Origin: Nemopilema nomurai
Taxonomy: Eukaryota; Cnidaria; Scyphozoa; Rhizostomeae; Rhizostomatidae
Direction of reading: 5' to 3'
Assembly: GCA_003864495.1 (NCBI GenBank)
Contig: ML133463.1
Coordinates: 62,001 to 126,000 of the forward strand
DNA: 64,000 bases
Shown here: positions 48,744-60,635 of the stretch, piece after piece
How positions within the stretch are numbered: the stretch's first letter is position 1
Layout: each line of letters begins with the position of its first letter
Made by a program: the position numbers and the translations under genes
Notes under the pieces: generated by a model
Seen by the model: the letters and a program-made list of their open reading frames with translations, nothing else
What the model was told of the DNA's origin: nothing
Database searches by the model: none

Positions 48744-50740
48744 CAATCACTACAAATATTCCATAGAAGGACTATTTATTTAAAACTACAGAAATTTATC
48801 CTTTTGTAAATACCTAGAGCAAGGATTGTAAGCTAATTTAACCTTTCATTTAGTTTTGGATAAATGGTGTGTATTTTATTCATTTATAACTTTGATGATG
48901 CTTGAATAGAATTTCAGGGAAATTTCGAGGTCTTTCTCTCACGTGATTTTTACTGCCCAAGCTTCTTCCCCTTTTGATTGCGTTTACCGAAGCATCAACA
49001 TCGTGGCTCTCATGACATTACTGACTTTGAATATTCAAGAACTATTTGGAAATCTATAGGCACCATTTATAGCTGTATGACCCCTCCATTGAAGAATCCC
49101 TTGATATAATCATTTGAATGAATGTTTCATACCACAAAACTTCAAAATAACACAATACATCAGATCCTTTTAAATGCTGTGTAAGTGGACGCTGATTGAT
49201 CAGTAGACAGCCAATCATGTGATCGTTCTCACAAGTTTGAATCTGCAACCGGCTATTTATTTTTGGCATTTTCCGTTGTTTTCATACTGTGAGGAGTGTC
49301 TTATGAACAAGTATTTTATGTACGCGAAATAATTACGCGTTATCAGAAGTTGGCACTTAAGGACGTATGTACATTTTTGAGTTTTACTCAAAAGCTAGGG
49401 GCGTAGTCATGATAGGCAAGCCGCTTTCTTCTTCAAGTCGTTGCCATTGGCTGCTTGATCCATGAATATGGATACATGAGGCTGCAAATAGTCTCTCCTT
49501 TCGCGTTGCACCGTTACCCAGTGTGCTGTGAAAAGTGGGGCATTGCACAAGTGGATTACCCTTAGCAAGGTCATGAGATGATGCAACAAGATTGCACACG
49601 TAGCTTTTTATAAGAGAAAATGTTCAGCGCTTTTGCTTCCCTAAACCCCCATCCCCTACGCACTTAGGCCCAACAAAACTTTGGCCGAAGCAGCTGAAGC
49701 TACCTCGAGGAAGCAGTTAATCAACAATCATCGTTCTTTTAATTTTTCATGCCTCATTTTATAAGCAGGTCGCGCTCTTATCGGTATATGTGAACCGAGA
49801 ATTGCTTTTCAGCGCGCATTCATAGTACCGAGTGTAAATTAAAAATCTTAAATCCGAGACTATATCAAATAGGCCCGTGGAAGAAACGCCCGTGAATTCT
49901 CAATCAATGCCATGTATGTACGTTTGACAATATACCGTGAATAAACGCTGCGATACGATGGCTTCTAAAGTCAATACCATCGCAACCTGCCTTAATTTTT
50001 CACCAAGACCTAGCTTATAGAAGCCGTCATGATAGAATGACGTGTTTGCCTGGTGCATTTGTTTATGTTTTTTAGGTCGACAAGTTGCTTTACTAATTTA
50101 AACCATATTGTGATTTGCAAGCCCTCATTGGTCGCAGCAAGCTGCTAACAGTGTCCTCTAATGTGTCTCTCTATGTCAACTAACTTGAGATTCAATTAAA
50201 GGAGTGATAGTGAAAGTGTATATACTTGGGCAAGTAGCATCTCCATATCCTAGCTTCTTTGTTCACAATTAAGCGTAAAGTTACTTGAGTTTTCATCCCT
50301 TTAGAATGTGAAAATGTTTTTCGTAAAGCCTCCAAAGCCTCATTGCAAGTCTTTTAACCCCGTCTAACGTTAAATATCTCCAAAGATTTTATTTCTGCAA
50401 CTTTTTAGATTGCTTTTACCAGTCACTTCTTTTTTTAAAAATGATTCTAAAAAGCTCATATCATTTTAAATAGATTCAAATTTTGAGACTTAGGTGCTAA
50501 CTGTAAGCTATTTCCTTTGCATGCTAACTGTAAGCTATTTCTCTTGCAGTAGCTTCCTCATAAATTAATATTAATTCCACCTGCCTAATGTCATGTTCGT
50601 AGAATAATTTTGCATGAGGTAGCACAAGCTTGCTCGCTTCCCACTTGATCTGTGATTGAATAGATTTGCATAATTAATGCCCGAATTGAGTTTCCCGCGC
50701 AAGTCAGGCAGCCTGTGGCTCTGTATAGACGCTACTGCCA
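48744..50740. other. Intergenic between LRRC9 and the lipoxygenase gene
   Basis: No exon or RNA gene was supported. An AATAAA occurs at about 49941, too far from the LRRC9 stop to be assigned with confidence. Confidence 0.5.
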
Positions 50741-51116
50741 ATTCGTGTTCAGTGTCAGGCTCAGAGAGGCAAGAAGGATGTTGTAGCCCTTGAAGAAGTA
50801 GAAATTGCCATGGGAGAAGAGTTTCAAGACGGCATCGTAATCAGGAGATTTGCAAACTACAGACTTCAATCCAGAAGGAGCTTAACGATGCAGAGAACAC
50901 TTTGGACAGAATTTTCAACTGCAGAATCTGAACAGTTCACGAGCATCTAAGTCTGAGGATCATCACAAAAAGTCTTGGAACGAATCTTTACGGTTTAATA
51001 ACTTAGTTCATTCGAACGTGCACCAATTACAGCATCTTAGAAGATTTGCAGGGTAATTAGTTTGTTTAGATTTCTAAACTTAAACAGTTTTAACATTTTT
51101 TGTGTTGCAATTTAAG
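50741..51116 (+). promoter_or_regulatory. Probable 5' leader of the lipoxygenase gene
   Basis: The stretch just before the ATG has no LRRC9-type exon and contains a possible donor at 51053 (ttgcagg/gtaatt) and an acceptor-like aatttaag directly before the ATG at 51117. If used, a 64-base intron would end exactly at the start codon. This is a guess from signals only. Confidence 0.3.
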
Positions 51117-51623
51117 ATGGGTCAAGGAAAATCCTCTTGTCTCGAGTGTTTCGATGTTCCGGACTTTATAGTCGGCATTAAGACGGGTGACACGAAAGGG
51201 GCTGGCTTGCACAACGCAGTGTACGTTACTTTTGTCAACGAAGAAGGCGAGAAGTCGAGAGAAGTGCACCTGAACGGTTGCTGTGTAACTGTGTTCAAGA
51301 AGGGCCGCACCGACGAGTTCAACGTGTCGCGACTGTCCGGGTTCGGAAATATAAAGAGCATCGTCCTGCAACAGCACGAAGAGCAGGGCGACGTGGACTG
51401 GTACGTGGACAAGGTGACCGTCCGGCACACCCACGACGATGCCAACGGCAAGGTGGCTGTCTTTCCGGTCAACCGGTGGATGCGGCCTAACAAACCACTG
51501 GCCATCAGCGCCTTCGACAGCTCGCTGCCGCAGTTCGACGAGCACCCGGAGCAGCGCAAGAGCGAGCTGATCCGGAAACAGGCCGCCTATGGATACCACC
51601 GGGTTAGGGACTTGCCAGCCCAG
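51117..51623 (+). CDS. Lipoxygenase-like protein exon 1: PLAT domain
   Basis: The exon encodes 169 residues from MGQGKSSCLECFDVP. The beta-sandwich runs from FIVGIKTGDTKGAGLHNAVY, through GRTDEFNVSRL and DVDWYVDKVTVRH, to VFPVNRWM, as in other animal lipoxygenases where this domain binds membranes and calcium. The MGQGKSSC start is a possible N-myristoylation and palmitoylation signal (Gly2, Ser/Cys nearby), which is not typical of the family and would tether the protein to membranes. The exon is noticeably GC-rich from 51240 to 51600. Other open frames over the same bases are shadows. Confidence 0.9.
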
Positions 51624-54600
51624 GTTCGTCAAATTCAAGTTAAACCTTTATTCTAAACATCCTCATTTTATGAAATGTGTTGTGTATAGTTCTCATATAA
51701 CTGAAATTTCGACTCTTGTATCCAAAAGATCAAACACAGGACATATGGAGTATCGAAAATCCATGCACTGGACTTGGAAAAGACTGAAACCTCTATTTTC
51801 ATAGAAAACCGGCTGGATTTTTTTCCATTTTCTGGCAACATACCACCTTACGATCCCTTTGTGCACTAACCGGCATTGTGCTTAGGCCGGTAGGGGCAAT
51901 GAACTTCTTACATATGCAATTTAACCACGATTCTACGCTCAAAACAAATATAAGTGGGGCTATACTTTAATGCCTGGCTCGGTTTGTTTGCTGTTTGTAT
52001 TTCACTTGTGACGTCATGGCCTCGGATACATTGGTATCGCCATTCCCGCATCATGCTGATGTGCCTTGCACCAATAAGGGAAACTGGACTAGATGCAGAA
52101 GCCACTGGTTTTGTTTGATTTGTGAGTAATTCGGAAAATAACAGACAGCACAATTATTACTCTGCTGCCACAGTTCACAATGCAAGTTAACAATGGAAGT
52201 TTGCGTTGCGCAGGCGCAAATATTCTTATATATGCTAGAACAAGATATCTGATTTGTGAATTCTCTGTGATAGATACGAATGCTTCCAAGAGAGGAAATC
52301 TACAGCAATTTTCACAAGGTGAATATGTTTCTTTTTGGATTGCTCTTTAAGTAGTTTCTTTACATTATATGTGGAGCCAGAGTTTGAATTGGAAATACAT
52401 ACAGCTCTGATAAGGCTTTCAAATGGTCCATCCCAAACGATCTTCTGTGGGATGGACCATTGTTTTGCTAGGAGTGGCTGCTTGAGCTCAGCATGTATTG
52501 CTCTTTTGGGTATGCTTTGTTTCCATGTGTTTTTGCGTCGTTTATAACGGTGCGTTTCTTGTTAACAGTTCGACATAAAAGCCAAGAAAGCAACCTTCCT
52601 CAATACAAACGTCAGCTAGTGGTGGAGCCAATTTCTTGGGAATCAATCGAGGAATTAGAAAGTCTTTTCAAAGAAAAGGGAAAATTATCACGTCCATCCG
52701 TAAGTGTTGAAACACGCTTAACCTGTTTTTAACAAGCTTCTAAATTCAAAGCCAGACAGTATAGAAGATATATATGACAAGTAAATTACACATACATAGC
52801 ATATCTTGTTTATGTGCTGTAAATGTTTTAAAAACTTTTACTTTTTCAAGAAAGAATTGAATCTGCTAGCGCATGACTGAATGGGGCTTCGATAGCATCT
52901 ATAGCAATAATTACATTTTATAATGCTTTAAATAATGAGTATTTGATAATACTCGCAATATCATTTTGATTGTTTCAAGTGTTATCAGCATTTTTTCACC
53001 GATATCATTTCAATATTTCTATGCAATGATTAATGAAAACCTCACATCAATTTAATGCTCATATTTCTAGATAACATTGATTATTAAATGTTTACGTTTA
53101 AAGTCGTGTAATCTCTGATGCCATTTCTAATAACATTGCAATTGTCTAGTGTATGGATGAATGGAAGTCTGACATTCACTTTGGTGAACAAAGGATAATT
53201 GGATGCAACCCAAGATCTATTCAACTTTGTAAAGAGTTACCCGAAAAGTATGTTGAATATATTTCAACCTCACTTCATGACTTAGAAACGAAATCAGAAG
53301 AATGTTATGTTAATTTGTAACTCAAAGTGGAATTATGTTAGCCAAGATAGGTTGATAAATCCTGACTAGAACCTTGGAATGCTGAAAATAATATTTAATT
53401 ATTTTCGTTAAAGGTTCTGAAAACTTCTTTCCTCTTTACTGTATCGATACCCTAAAGGAACAATTGCTTATCTTTTCTAAGTTGTTTTTGCTGAATTAAG
53501 GTCACATTGAAAAATAGACGCTTTGTATACCTGTCTTCTGTCTTGATGGCTTATGCAAACCTTTTAATATTGAATGCACCTATAAATGGATTCTTCAATT
53601 ACAGGTGTAAATGAATCATGCTCATTGAAATTTTAAGGCCAAACTTTCCAGGGCCTCTGACAAAGGGGGGGCCGGGGGGCCATGTCCCCCGCACTTTGTT
53701 GTAAAACAATAGAGCTTTTCCAAATATCTTTTGTTATAATTGTTAAAATTTTCCTTGGCCCCTCCACTTTCAAACCTGCGTCGGAGCCTATGTTTTCCCT
53801 CTATATTCCAACCGTGTAATGTTTTACAATTTGAGAAACGCGTTTTTGAAGGACGTTTCGCCAGCTCTTTCTTATTGAAGCTTTTCTCAAAATGATTTTA
53901 TTTGAATGTTTTCCAATAGTTTTGGTGCCGATAGTGGCGAGCTGGAACAGTTCCTCGAAGGAAAGAAGTTCAGTGAAGCGATAGAGAGCAAGAAGATATT
54001 TATAGTAAATCATAAAATTCTCGACGGATTTTCCGACATACAAAACAATAACAAGGTAAGCCAATTTGAGGACACAATCTAAAGAAAAGTTACAAATCAC
54101 TTTTTACAAAGACTTTGTTTGGTGGCTATCCGGAATCGCCGGAACTAGTTTAAAGAGTAGAGAGCGCGAAGAGAGAGTTGAGTTTGGGGTTGGTTGGGTG
54201 AGGAAAGTGACGAATTAATGTCGTAGAAAATAGAAAAGATTGGAGTCAGATTTTATTTTTAGTGCTACACCCCTTCGAAGCTTCATCTTTAAGCAAGCAA
54301 AATATTCGGAGTATGCATATGTCATTGCAGTGTAAATAGCTGGTTTTCAAAATAATTTGTTTCTGTTCCCATACTTTTGACATATAATATTTTCCTAAAT
54401 AATCATTAACATTTTTATTTCAGATACCAAGTCCTATTGCATTATTTTATTTAAACTCGGAGAACCACTTGACGCCAATTGCTATCCAGCTGTATCAGGA
54501 GAAGACGGAGAACAACCCAGTAAGATATTTTTACTTTGTTAGTCAATATATTTACCGTTCTTTTCCATTTTATATCAATATACATAAACCGCGAACCATG

Positions 54601-57600
54601 ATTATCGAATCAGTTTTATATGAAGAAATTTATGACGGATTTATGTCGATAATGTTTTCTTTCAAACTGACCAAAAGCATTTTAACTTTTGAACAATGAA
54701 TTTATTAATATTTACTTTATTAAGTCGAATTTCGAAAACCTCGTAAGATGATTATTACAGTTTTATGTAGAAGAACTTATGACAGATTAATGCCTTATAG
54801 GTGCTCTTTCCAGCTGACCAAGAGCATTCTAACTTTTCATCAATGAATTTATTTATATTTACCTTTTTAGATGAAATCACCAAAACATCGTACGATTATT
54901 ATTAAAGTTTTTATGTAGAAGAACTTATGACGGATTAATGCCTTACAGGTCTTCTTTCCGACCGATCAAGAGCATGTCTGGTTGGCTGCTAAAATGTGGT
55001 TCAACTGTGCCGATTCAGCATTTCACCGGTCCTGTTTGCTTTTCGGTAGGCATTGCCTCCCACTTTGTGTTGCAAAGCTTCATGTTTTAAAACGAGTCAT
55101 ACCTTTGTCGTGAAAAGGTTTGTTTTGGTCTTGCATCTAAATGTGCATAAGCCAATCACGTGCTCCAGATTGATAACAATGTTAGCAATTGGCGTAACCG
55201 ATAAAAAAATTTTCTGAACACTGGATGCAAGTTTTAGGAACAATGTTGGTTTTTTAATACCCAGGTCATGATTTTTATTTATTCTCATTTGGCTATATCT
55301 TGGCCAAGTCTACTTAAAAGAGTCAGTCATCAACGCCTCTTCTCAATAAATCAAGAATTACACGTCTTTACTCACAACATTTTGTGATCTATGAATAACT
55401 GTCGGTTGAATTTTGTCTCTGTTTTGAAATATTACATGTCATGCTCTTCAAGCTCTTCATTGGTTTCAGCGGGAACTCATATGGTCCTTGAAATGGTCGC
55501 AATTTCAGTGCACCGTCATTTGTCACCATCGCATCCCATCTTCCGCCTACTTGGACCATACCTTCGATACGTGCTTTCGATCAATAAGTAATTAATCCCT
55601 TTCTGGTCTCTTCTCCAGCTATCTGTTTTGAAAATAGCTCAAGGCATATTTACTAGAAAATAGCACATTATATATATTTGCCTGAAATTTTCAACATTCC
55701 CATAGATATCTTATGCATATTTCAAATTTGTTTTTTTTATTCTACTTTTTTAATTCTGCCTGATCAATTAGCAAATTTAAATATCATTTCCAAATAGCTT
55801 CGTTTGAAGTTGTTAATTTTACGTAAAAGGTTACTGAGTCTAAAATTGAACTAACAAAAGAAAGTAAAACAAGGCGTAAATAATTTTTTGTTTGCTTCTT
55901 TTTGTGTGAAAATGCAAGTCATAAGATATTTGCAAGAGATAAAACACTACTTGTGATGGGTGCCTTACCCTTAGATTACATCTGTTTTGCATAGTTGAAA
56001 AACAAGCATCCTTCCCATTATTAGATTTGAATAGCCAGACCCTCTGGGCCATATCTGATCTTTCATTTTGTCACTTCAGTTTTGAGATGAGCTTTTTGTC
56101 TGCCCCCGGAGGATGGATGGACTACGTAACTAACATCGGAGTTAACGGAATGAACGAGCTGATTAAGAGATAGTATGTCTAGTTTGGTCCTTATAATGAC
56201 GAGAAAGGCGATGCAGCCTTGGTGTTACAGAATGATGTTTTGTTTTAAAATGCTTGCAATTTAGAACTCTAATTGACCTAGGATCATTCTGGTCAATGGA
56301 AACGAGTGTAAATTGGAAACTGATGCTTCAATGACATTAATATCCAATGAGGAAACATTTTCCGAAAGAGCCTTGTCTTCCCTTTTGATTCTTGTACCTT
56401 CGATTTCTTGGGCATCGAGAATGAAGTTTGATCCAGGCTTTTTGACTAAAGTAATTATAAATGAAATTAATGGTTTTTGTTTTGTTTGACTCTCTTTGCA
56501 GATGCATCTCAGATCTCGACTTATTCCTTAGAAACTAGTTGTTAACGATAGTTGGTGCAGTGTGTTCTGTGACATAAAATGTTTTTCAGTATGAGTGAAT
56601 GGCGCTTAGATCTTCATGGCTGTCTTCCTAAATTCCTGGAAGCAAATGGCGTAAGTTAAGGATAATATTATACTATATCATATTGAATTGTGGCTTGACT
56701 TAATTCACTATTACGTTTTATTATCTGTTACATTTTATGCATTTTCTTGTATTCTGTATAATGTTTACAGCAATCTGAATTTTCTTTTCTTGTTTTGCTT
56801 GAAATTAAATTTTACTTTACAATGTTTTTTTTAAACGATACAGGGTTAAATTGTGTTTTTTCCAAGCGTGTAGTATTTTGTGTGTCATTAAGTTGCTTTT
56901 CATCAAATAGATATTATATAACATTATAGTCATGATGCTCATTATACACCTGCTTTTTCTGACATTACTTTTTATTGCTTCTCGCTACCTTAAAACTATC
57001 TAGCTTTCAAGAGTCTATATTTTTGAAAATCTCTTTTTAATTTAAGGTGGCTGACCCTGAAACAATCCCAGATTACCCCTACAGAGATGATGGCTTGCTT
57101 TTACATGAAGTCATGGAAAAATATGTAACAAGCATTGTATACGGAAACTATGGTACGTAGCTTTTTTAGTAATTCCTTTTTCTAAATAGAATAGTGTTTC
57201 GTACAAAATATTATATTAACAATTTAACGTTATAGAAACTATATTTTTTATACTATTGGAACATTTATATAGTTACTGTTATAACGTTATTTCTATAACT
57301 ATTGGCAAATATGATTTCCTCATCTACTCAACTGAATCTCATTTTACATACCAGAAGATAATTCCGTTATTTTTTTAAATTATTCTAATATATTTTGTCA
57401 ATATAATATAAGTTTTATGTTGTTCTCTATTATAATTCAAAGTTTAAACTTAGAATTTGAACAAAATTCAAGCGCAATCTGCTTTGTGGTGAAGACATCA
57501 TTTGATAGATGTTGGAAATAATTTCTCTTTGCATCAAAGTTTTAATGCAGATTTCGAGCAGAAATTAAAGCGTTATTGGTTGCTCAATTCATTAGTCATT

Positions 57601-60600
57601 TGGATGCAGTAACTGCGATCTTCTAAGTAGAACAAAAGTTTGCTTGATATACAGACGACAGGAGGTTCCGAGTTGTTCATCTCATGTGATTGTGATACGT
57701 CTTGGCACAATAAATGCTTTCTAGACAATGTTGTTCAATTTTAGTACCATTCTACTATGTTTATGTTAGTACCATTATGTTTATGTCACATGTTGTGTTT
57801 GGTGGTGTGACCAAAAACTGGCATTGACATATTTATATTTTATGTTTAGCTTTGGAAAGCTTACCAACCCGATGATAATTCTCAGAACCTCCCTGAAGTG
57901 AAAAATGTTATACGTTAATCGGGAATTTATGTTTACTTTCCAGATAGTGAAGAGAAATTGCAAAATGACTACGAGATTCAAAATTGGGCCCAAGAATTGG
58001 TCAGTGAAGATGGCTGCAGCCTGAAGGTGAGAAATCCATTTTTCTTCGACGTTGAAAGCATTAAGACAAAACAAAAGCCATTAAAGGATTTAAACGGAGA
58101 ACGTTTGCCGCATGCTTTGTTTACCAATGTTGCTGTTTCTAACAGTATGCTTTTTTCGGAGTGGGAGTACATTCTAATGGCATCAGGTATAGGCTTCGCC
58201 GGGGGCTTCAATTGTACGACTTAGGTCTTCCGTTTCTAGTTGTGTCAAATAGGGTGATGACAAAGAAAAGTTTGTTCCTTGCTAGTAAATGTATTTGTGA
58301 CTACAAAAGATCATCACTATGAATATAACAGTATGGTTTTATACACGCAATAAGCATTTTCTGAACTGAATCGCAAGAAGTCGTGTAAAAGGTTGCAACA
58401 TCAGGTTAGGAGCATTGATAAAAGTTGGAACATTGTCAAGGATTATAAGTCAAGGATTACAAAATATTTCATTTTCATTTGAATGAAGCATTTGAAATAT
58501 TCGTATTTATGTTTTATCCTCTGTTTTATCCTTATTTGGCCACCTTGTCATCCATCTTATGCCACTATCAGCCAATAGGGGTACCTTACGAGTTTTCTTT
58601 CAACATAGGGTGTCCCAGGTGATGGCAAGTTTAGTAATACAAGCCAGCTTGTGGAGACGCTTACCTCCATCATATTCCTAAGCACGGTGGAGAACGCGGC
58701 CGTGAACCTGCCAACTTATGACGAATGCGCCTTCATCCCCAACTACCCCATGGCCCTTAGAGGGGCTCCACCCAACTCAAAGGTATGACTTCTTTATTGC
58801 AACAATCGCCATCTTGTATCGGCCAGGTTAAATCTTTTTAAACACTCAATGGCTTTCATACAAGGAAGTTCAACAGACATTTGGCAACAGAGACCCAAAC
58901 TGCATCATAATGTTATATGGCAAACATATTCATAACTATACGAAATAATTCGATTTGGGGAAAGCAAATCTTAAAGATATCATAAAGCAACAATGTTTCG
59001 AAGAAGGGAAAAATTTGCTTCTGATTTTTAAAAGATTCAAAAGTACTGTCAACAAGAAAGCTCTATTTAAAAACTGAGCTCCGTTTTGCGATATATATTA
59101 GGCGCAAGACAAGACAAAAAGCAAAAGACAGCAGCATCTTTTACCAGCAAAAGGCTTGAGTAAAAAGAATCATGAACTTACTTTCCTTGCAACGCAACAC
59201 ATGTGACCTAAGAGTAGATTAAGCTTCTCCTGGGATCACTTGAAGATGGCTCATTATCTGTAGCGGGTGCCTTATCAGTGTCTCGGAGTCATGTTTTGAA
59301 CGTGATTGCTAAGTGCACACGAATGGCCTCTGACCCCTGATTATAACCTTTGATCGATTTGTCCTTTGACCTTTATCACTCTATCAAAATAAAGGATCCG
59401 TTGAGCATGTCATACATTATCGACTGTCTACCAATGAAGCACACAACGGCAGAAATCATAGTTGTCAACAAACTTGTTAGCGAAAGAGAGACGAGCGGAA
59501 TGGCCGACACCAGATCTCAGTTTCAACATGACCCGATCTCGGTTGCAGCTAAGCACAGGTAAGCACCGTCAGTGGACCTTCTTTGCAATCTAGTCCCTCT
59601 CGTTATCTCCCTCTCGTTATCTACCTCTCATTATCACCGTCTCGTTATCGCCCTTTTGCTATCAGCATCTCTTGCTACCGCCCTCTTTTTATCGCCATCT
59701 TGCTATCGCCCTTTTGCTACCGCCCTCTTGCTACGCCCTTTTTTATCGCCCTCTTGCTTTCAGCCCTTCTGCTATCATCCTCTTATTTTAGCCTTTTTGT
59801 GAACAGCTCTTACTGTCTCTCTCTTGTTATCGCCCTCTTGCTATCGCCCCTGTTTATCGCCCTCTTGCTATCGCCCCTCTTTATCGCCCTCTTGCTATCG
59901 CCCCTCTTTATCGCCCTCTTTTCATCGCCCTCTTGCTATCGTCCTCTTGCTATCATCCTTTGTTAACCAACCCCCCCCTCCACGTTGCTATCGCCCTCTT
60001 CTTAGCACCCTATCCTAACTGTAAATAGCATTTAGTGCACCATCATAGCAAGCATCAAATGAGGATGCTAGCACCCCTTTTTTGTAAGCATCATGTAGTC
60101 TATAACAAACATTCACAAACATTGCTGTAAAATAAGCTATTAGTAATAACTCAGTTGATTGCAATTCGTTGACCCATTTCTTTGCTCCCAGTTACCCTTA
60201 AAAATTTTCATTGCAAGAATGCTTCCTTTATTACTTTGAGGAACTGTTTTCGTATCCATGATACTTATGTAATCAGCAGTTATTCATGTGTAGCATGCAA
60301 ACACTTATTTGGCTTCCCTCCATGTTTCCATCTCTAACAGAATCTTTTATGCAAACCAAATTGGTAAAATGTTTATGGAACCAAGTTAAATTAAAAAAAA
60401 CCTTCAAATAAACAGTTTGTTTATAAGCACTTTGACTCTTTAATATTCTGTCTGGGCAGATCTCTTCTATACTTTTGTTTATTATAGGTTTCTTGGCTCA
60501 TTGAGAGAGGCAGCTTCAAAAATAAACATGCACAATAAAAGGAGAAAGTGCGGGTATGATTACCTAAATCCAGGCATTCTGCCTCTCAGTCAACCTGATG

Positions 60601-60611
60601 CGTTCATGTAA
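51117..60611 (+). CDS. PLAT-lipoxygenase family protein, predicted catalytically dead
   Basis: Active lipoxygenases oxygenate polyunsaturated fatty acids with a non-haem iron held by His, His, His, Asn and the C-terminal Ile. Exons: 51117-51623, 52569-52699, 53150-53247, 53920-54055, 54424-54519, 54949-55045, 55470-55587, 56080-56172, 56590-56650, 57047-57152, 57944-58026, 58609-58782, 59395-59558, 60488-60611; about 662 residues, normal for the family. Family text is clear: PLAT domain, PSPIALFYLNSENHLTPIAI, SHPIFRLLGPYLRY, PYRDDGLLLHEVME, YDYLNPGILP. Of the five ligands only the first His (55024-55026) and the Asn (58705-58707) remain; the others are Leu, Asn and Met. Exon 1 ends in phase 0 while exon 2 needs one more base, so the gene is a base short unless a weak donor is used. 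All other junctions agree. It may be a pseudoenzyme or a young pseudogene. Confidence 0.92.
52569..52699 (+). CDS. Lipoxygenase-like exon 2, out of phase with exon 1
   Basis: The good acceptor (gttaacag) is followed by a frame that starts FDIKAKK, like the coral phrase GNIKAKT, but this frame soon hits TAG. The frame that continues into exon 3 reads SNLPQYKRQLVVEPISW. The two meet if one base is added in the run of four A at 52576-52580. Alternatives are a weak donor ttc/gtcaaa after exon 1 or a true frameshift. Confidence 0.75.
54600..54985 (+). repeat. Three tandem copies of the exon 6 splice-acceptor region
   Basis: Units of about 140 bases start near 54603, 54750 and 54888. Each contains a form of ttttatgtagaagaacttat, gac-gatta-tg and then ctttcc--ctgaccaagagcat. 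Only the third is the real exon 6 start (ttacag at 54948); the first two lie in intron 5 and decay towards the left, and their frames stop soon. Confidence 0.85.
54949..55587 (+). CDS. Lipoxygenase-like exons 6-7: first half of the iron site
   Basis: Exons 54949-55045 and 55470-55587. The long helix that carries two iron histidines reads AKMWFNCADSAFHRSCLLFA, then GTHMVLEMVAISVHRH. The first His (CAC 55024-55026, about residue 349) aligns with human ALOX5 His367. Five residues on, where His372 must stand, there is Leu (CTT 55039-55041). The Thr-His pair and SHPIFRLL beyond it align without gaps, so the replacement is not an alignment slip. The codon differs from a His codon (CAT/CAC) by more than one trivial read error in the same phrase (HRSCLL for HQxxTH). 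Confidence 0.9.
58609..58782 (+). CDS. Lipoxygenase-like exon 12: second half of the iron site
   Basis: The exon reads TLTSIIFLSTVENAAVNLPT, then YDECAFIPNYPMALRGAPP. In active family members the phrase is SAQHAAVNFGQYD, with His550 and Asn554 (ALOX5 numbering) binding iron. Here the His is Asn (AAC 58693-58695, about residue 538) while the Asn is kept (AAC 58705-58707). The surrounding AAVN and YD text is intact. Confidence 0.92.
59395..60611 (+). CDS. Lipoxygenase-like exons 13-14: C-terminus
   Basis: Exons 59395-59558 and 60488-60611. Text such as IIDCLPMKHTTAEIIVVNKL and SLREAASKINMHNKR corresponds to the family regions ending at the last helix, but the usual LG-Y motif and PEEHF text are not recognisable. 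The end reads YDYLNPGILPLSQPDAFM and a TAA (60609-60611). The terminal residue is Met, where the family has Ile that binds iron through its carboxylate. Confidence 0.88.
59590..60010. repeat. Imperfect 14-16 bp pyrimidine-rich minisatellite in a lipoxygenase intron
   Basis: Units such as ctcttgctatcgccc repeat from 30 bases after the exon 13 donor, with variants (ctcgttatctccct at the left end, gcccctctttatc further on). It is strongly pyrimidine-biased and gives false Leu/Ser/Tyr/Arg-rich frames. Confidence 0.9.
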
Positions 60612-60629
60612 TAATCATCAGGCAATTTG

Positions 60630-60635
60630 AATAAA
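60630..60635 (+). terminator. Polyadenylation signal of the lipoxygenase-like gene
   Basis: AATAAA lies 19 bases after the TAA stop, on the coding strand. Its closeness supports 60611 as the real end of the coding sequence. Confidence 0.6.

Noticed and set aside
51090..51638. A 182-codon minus-strand frame opposite the PLAT exon
   Set aside because: The plus strand gives a clear PLAT domain with a matching downstream gene; the minus frame has no motif and is a shadow in GC-rich coding DNA.
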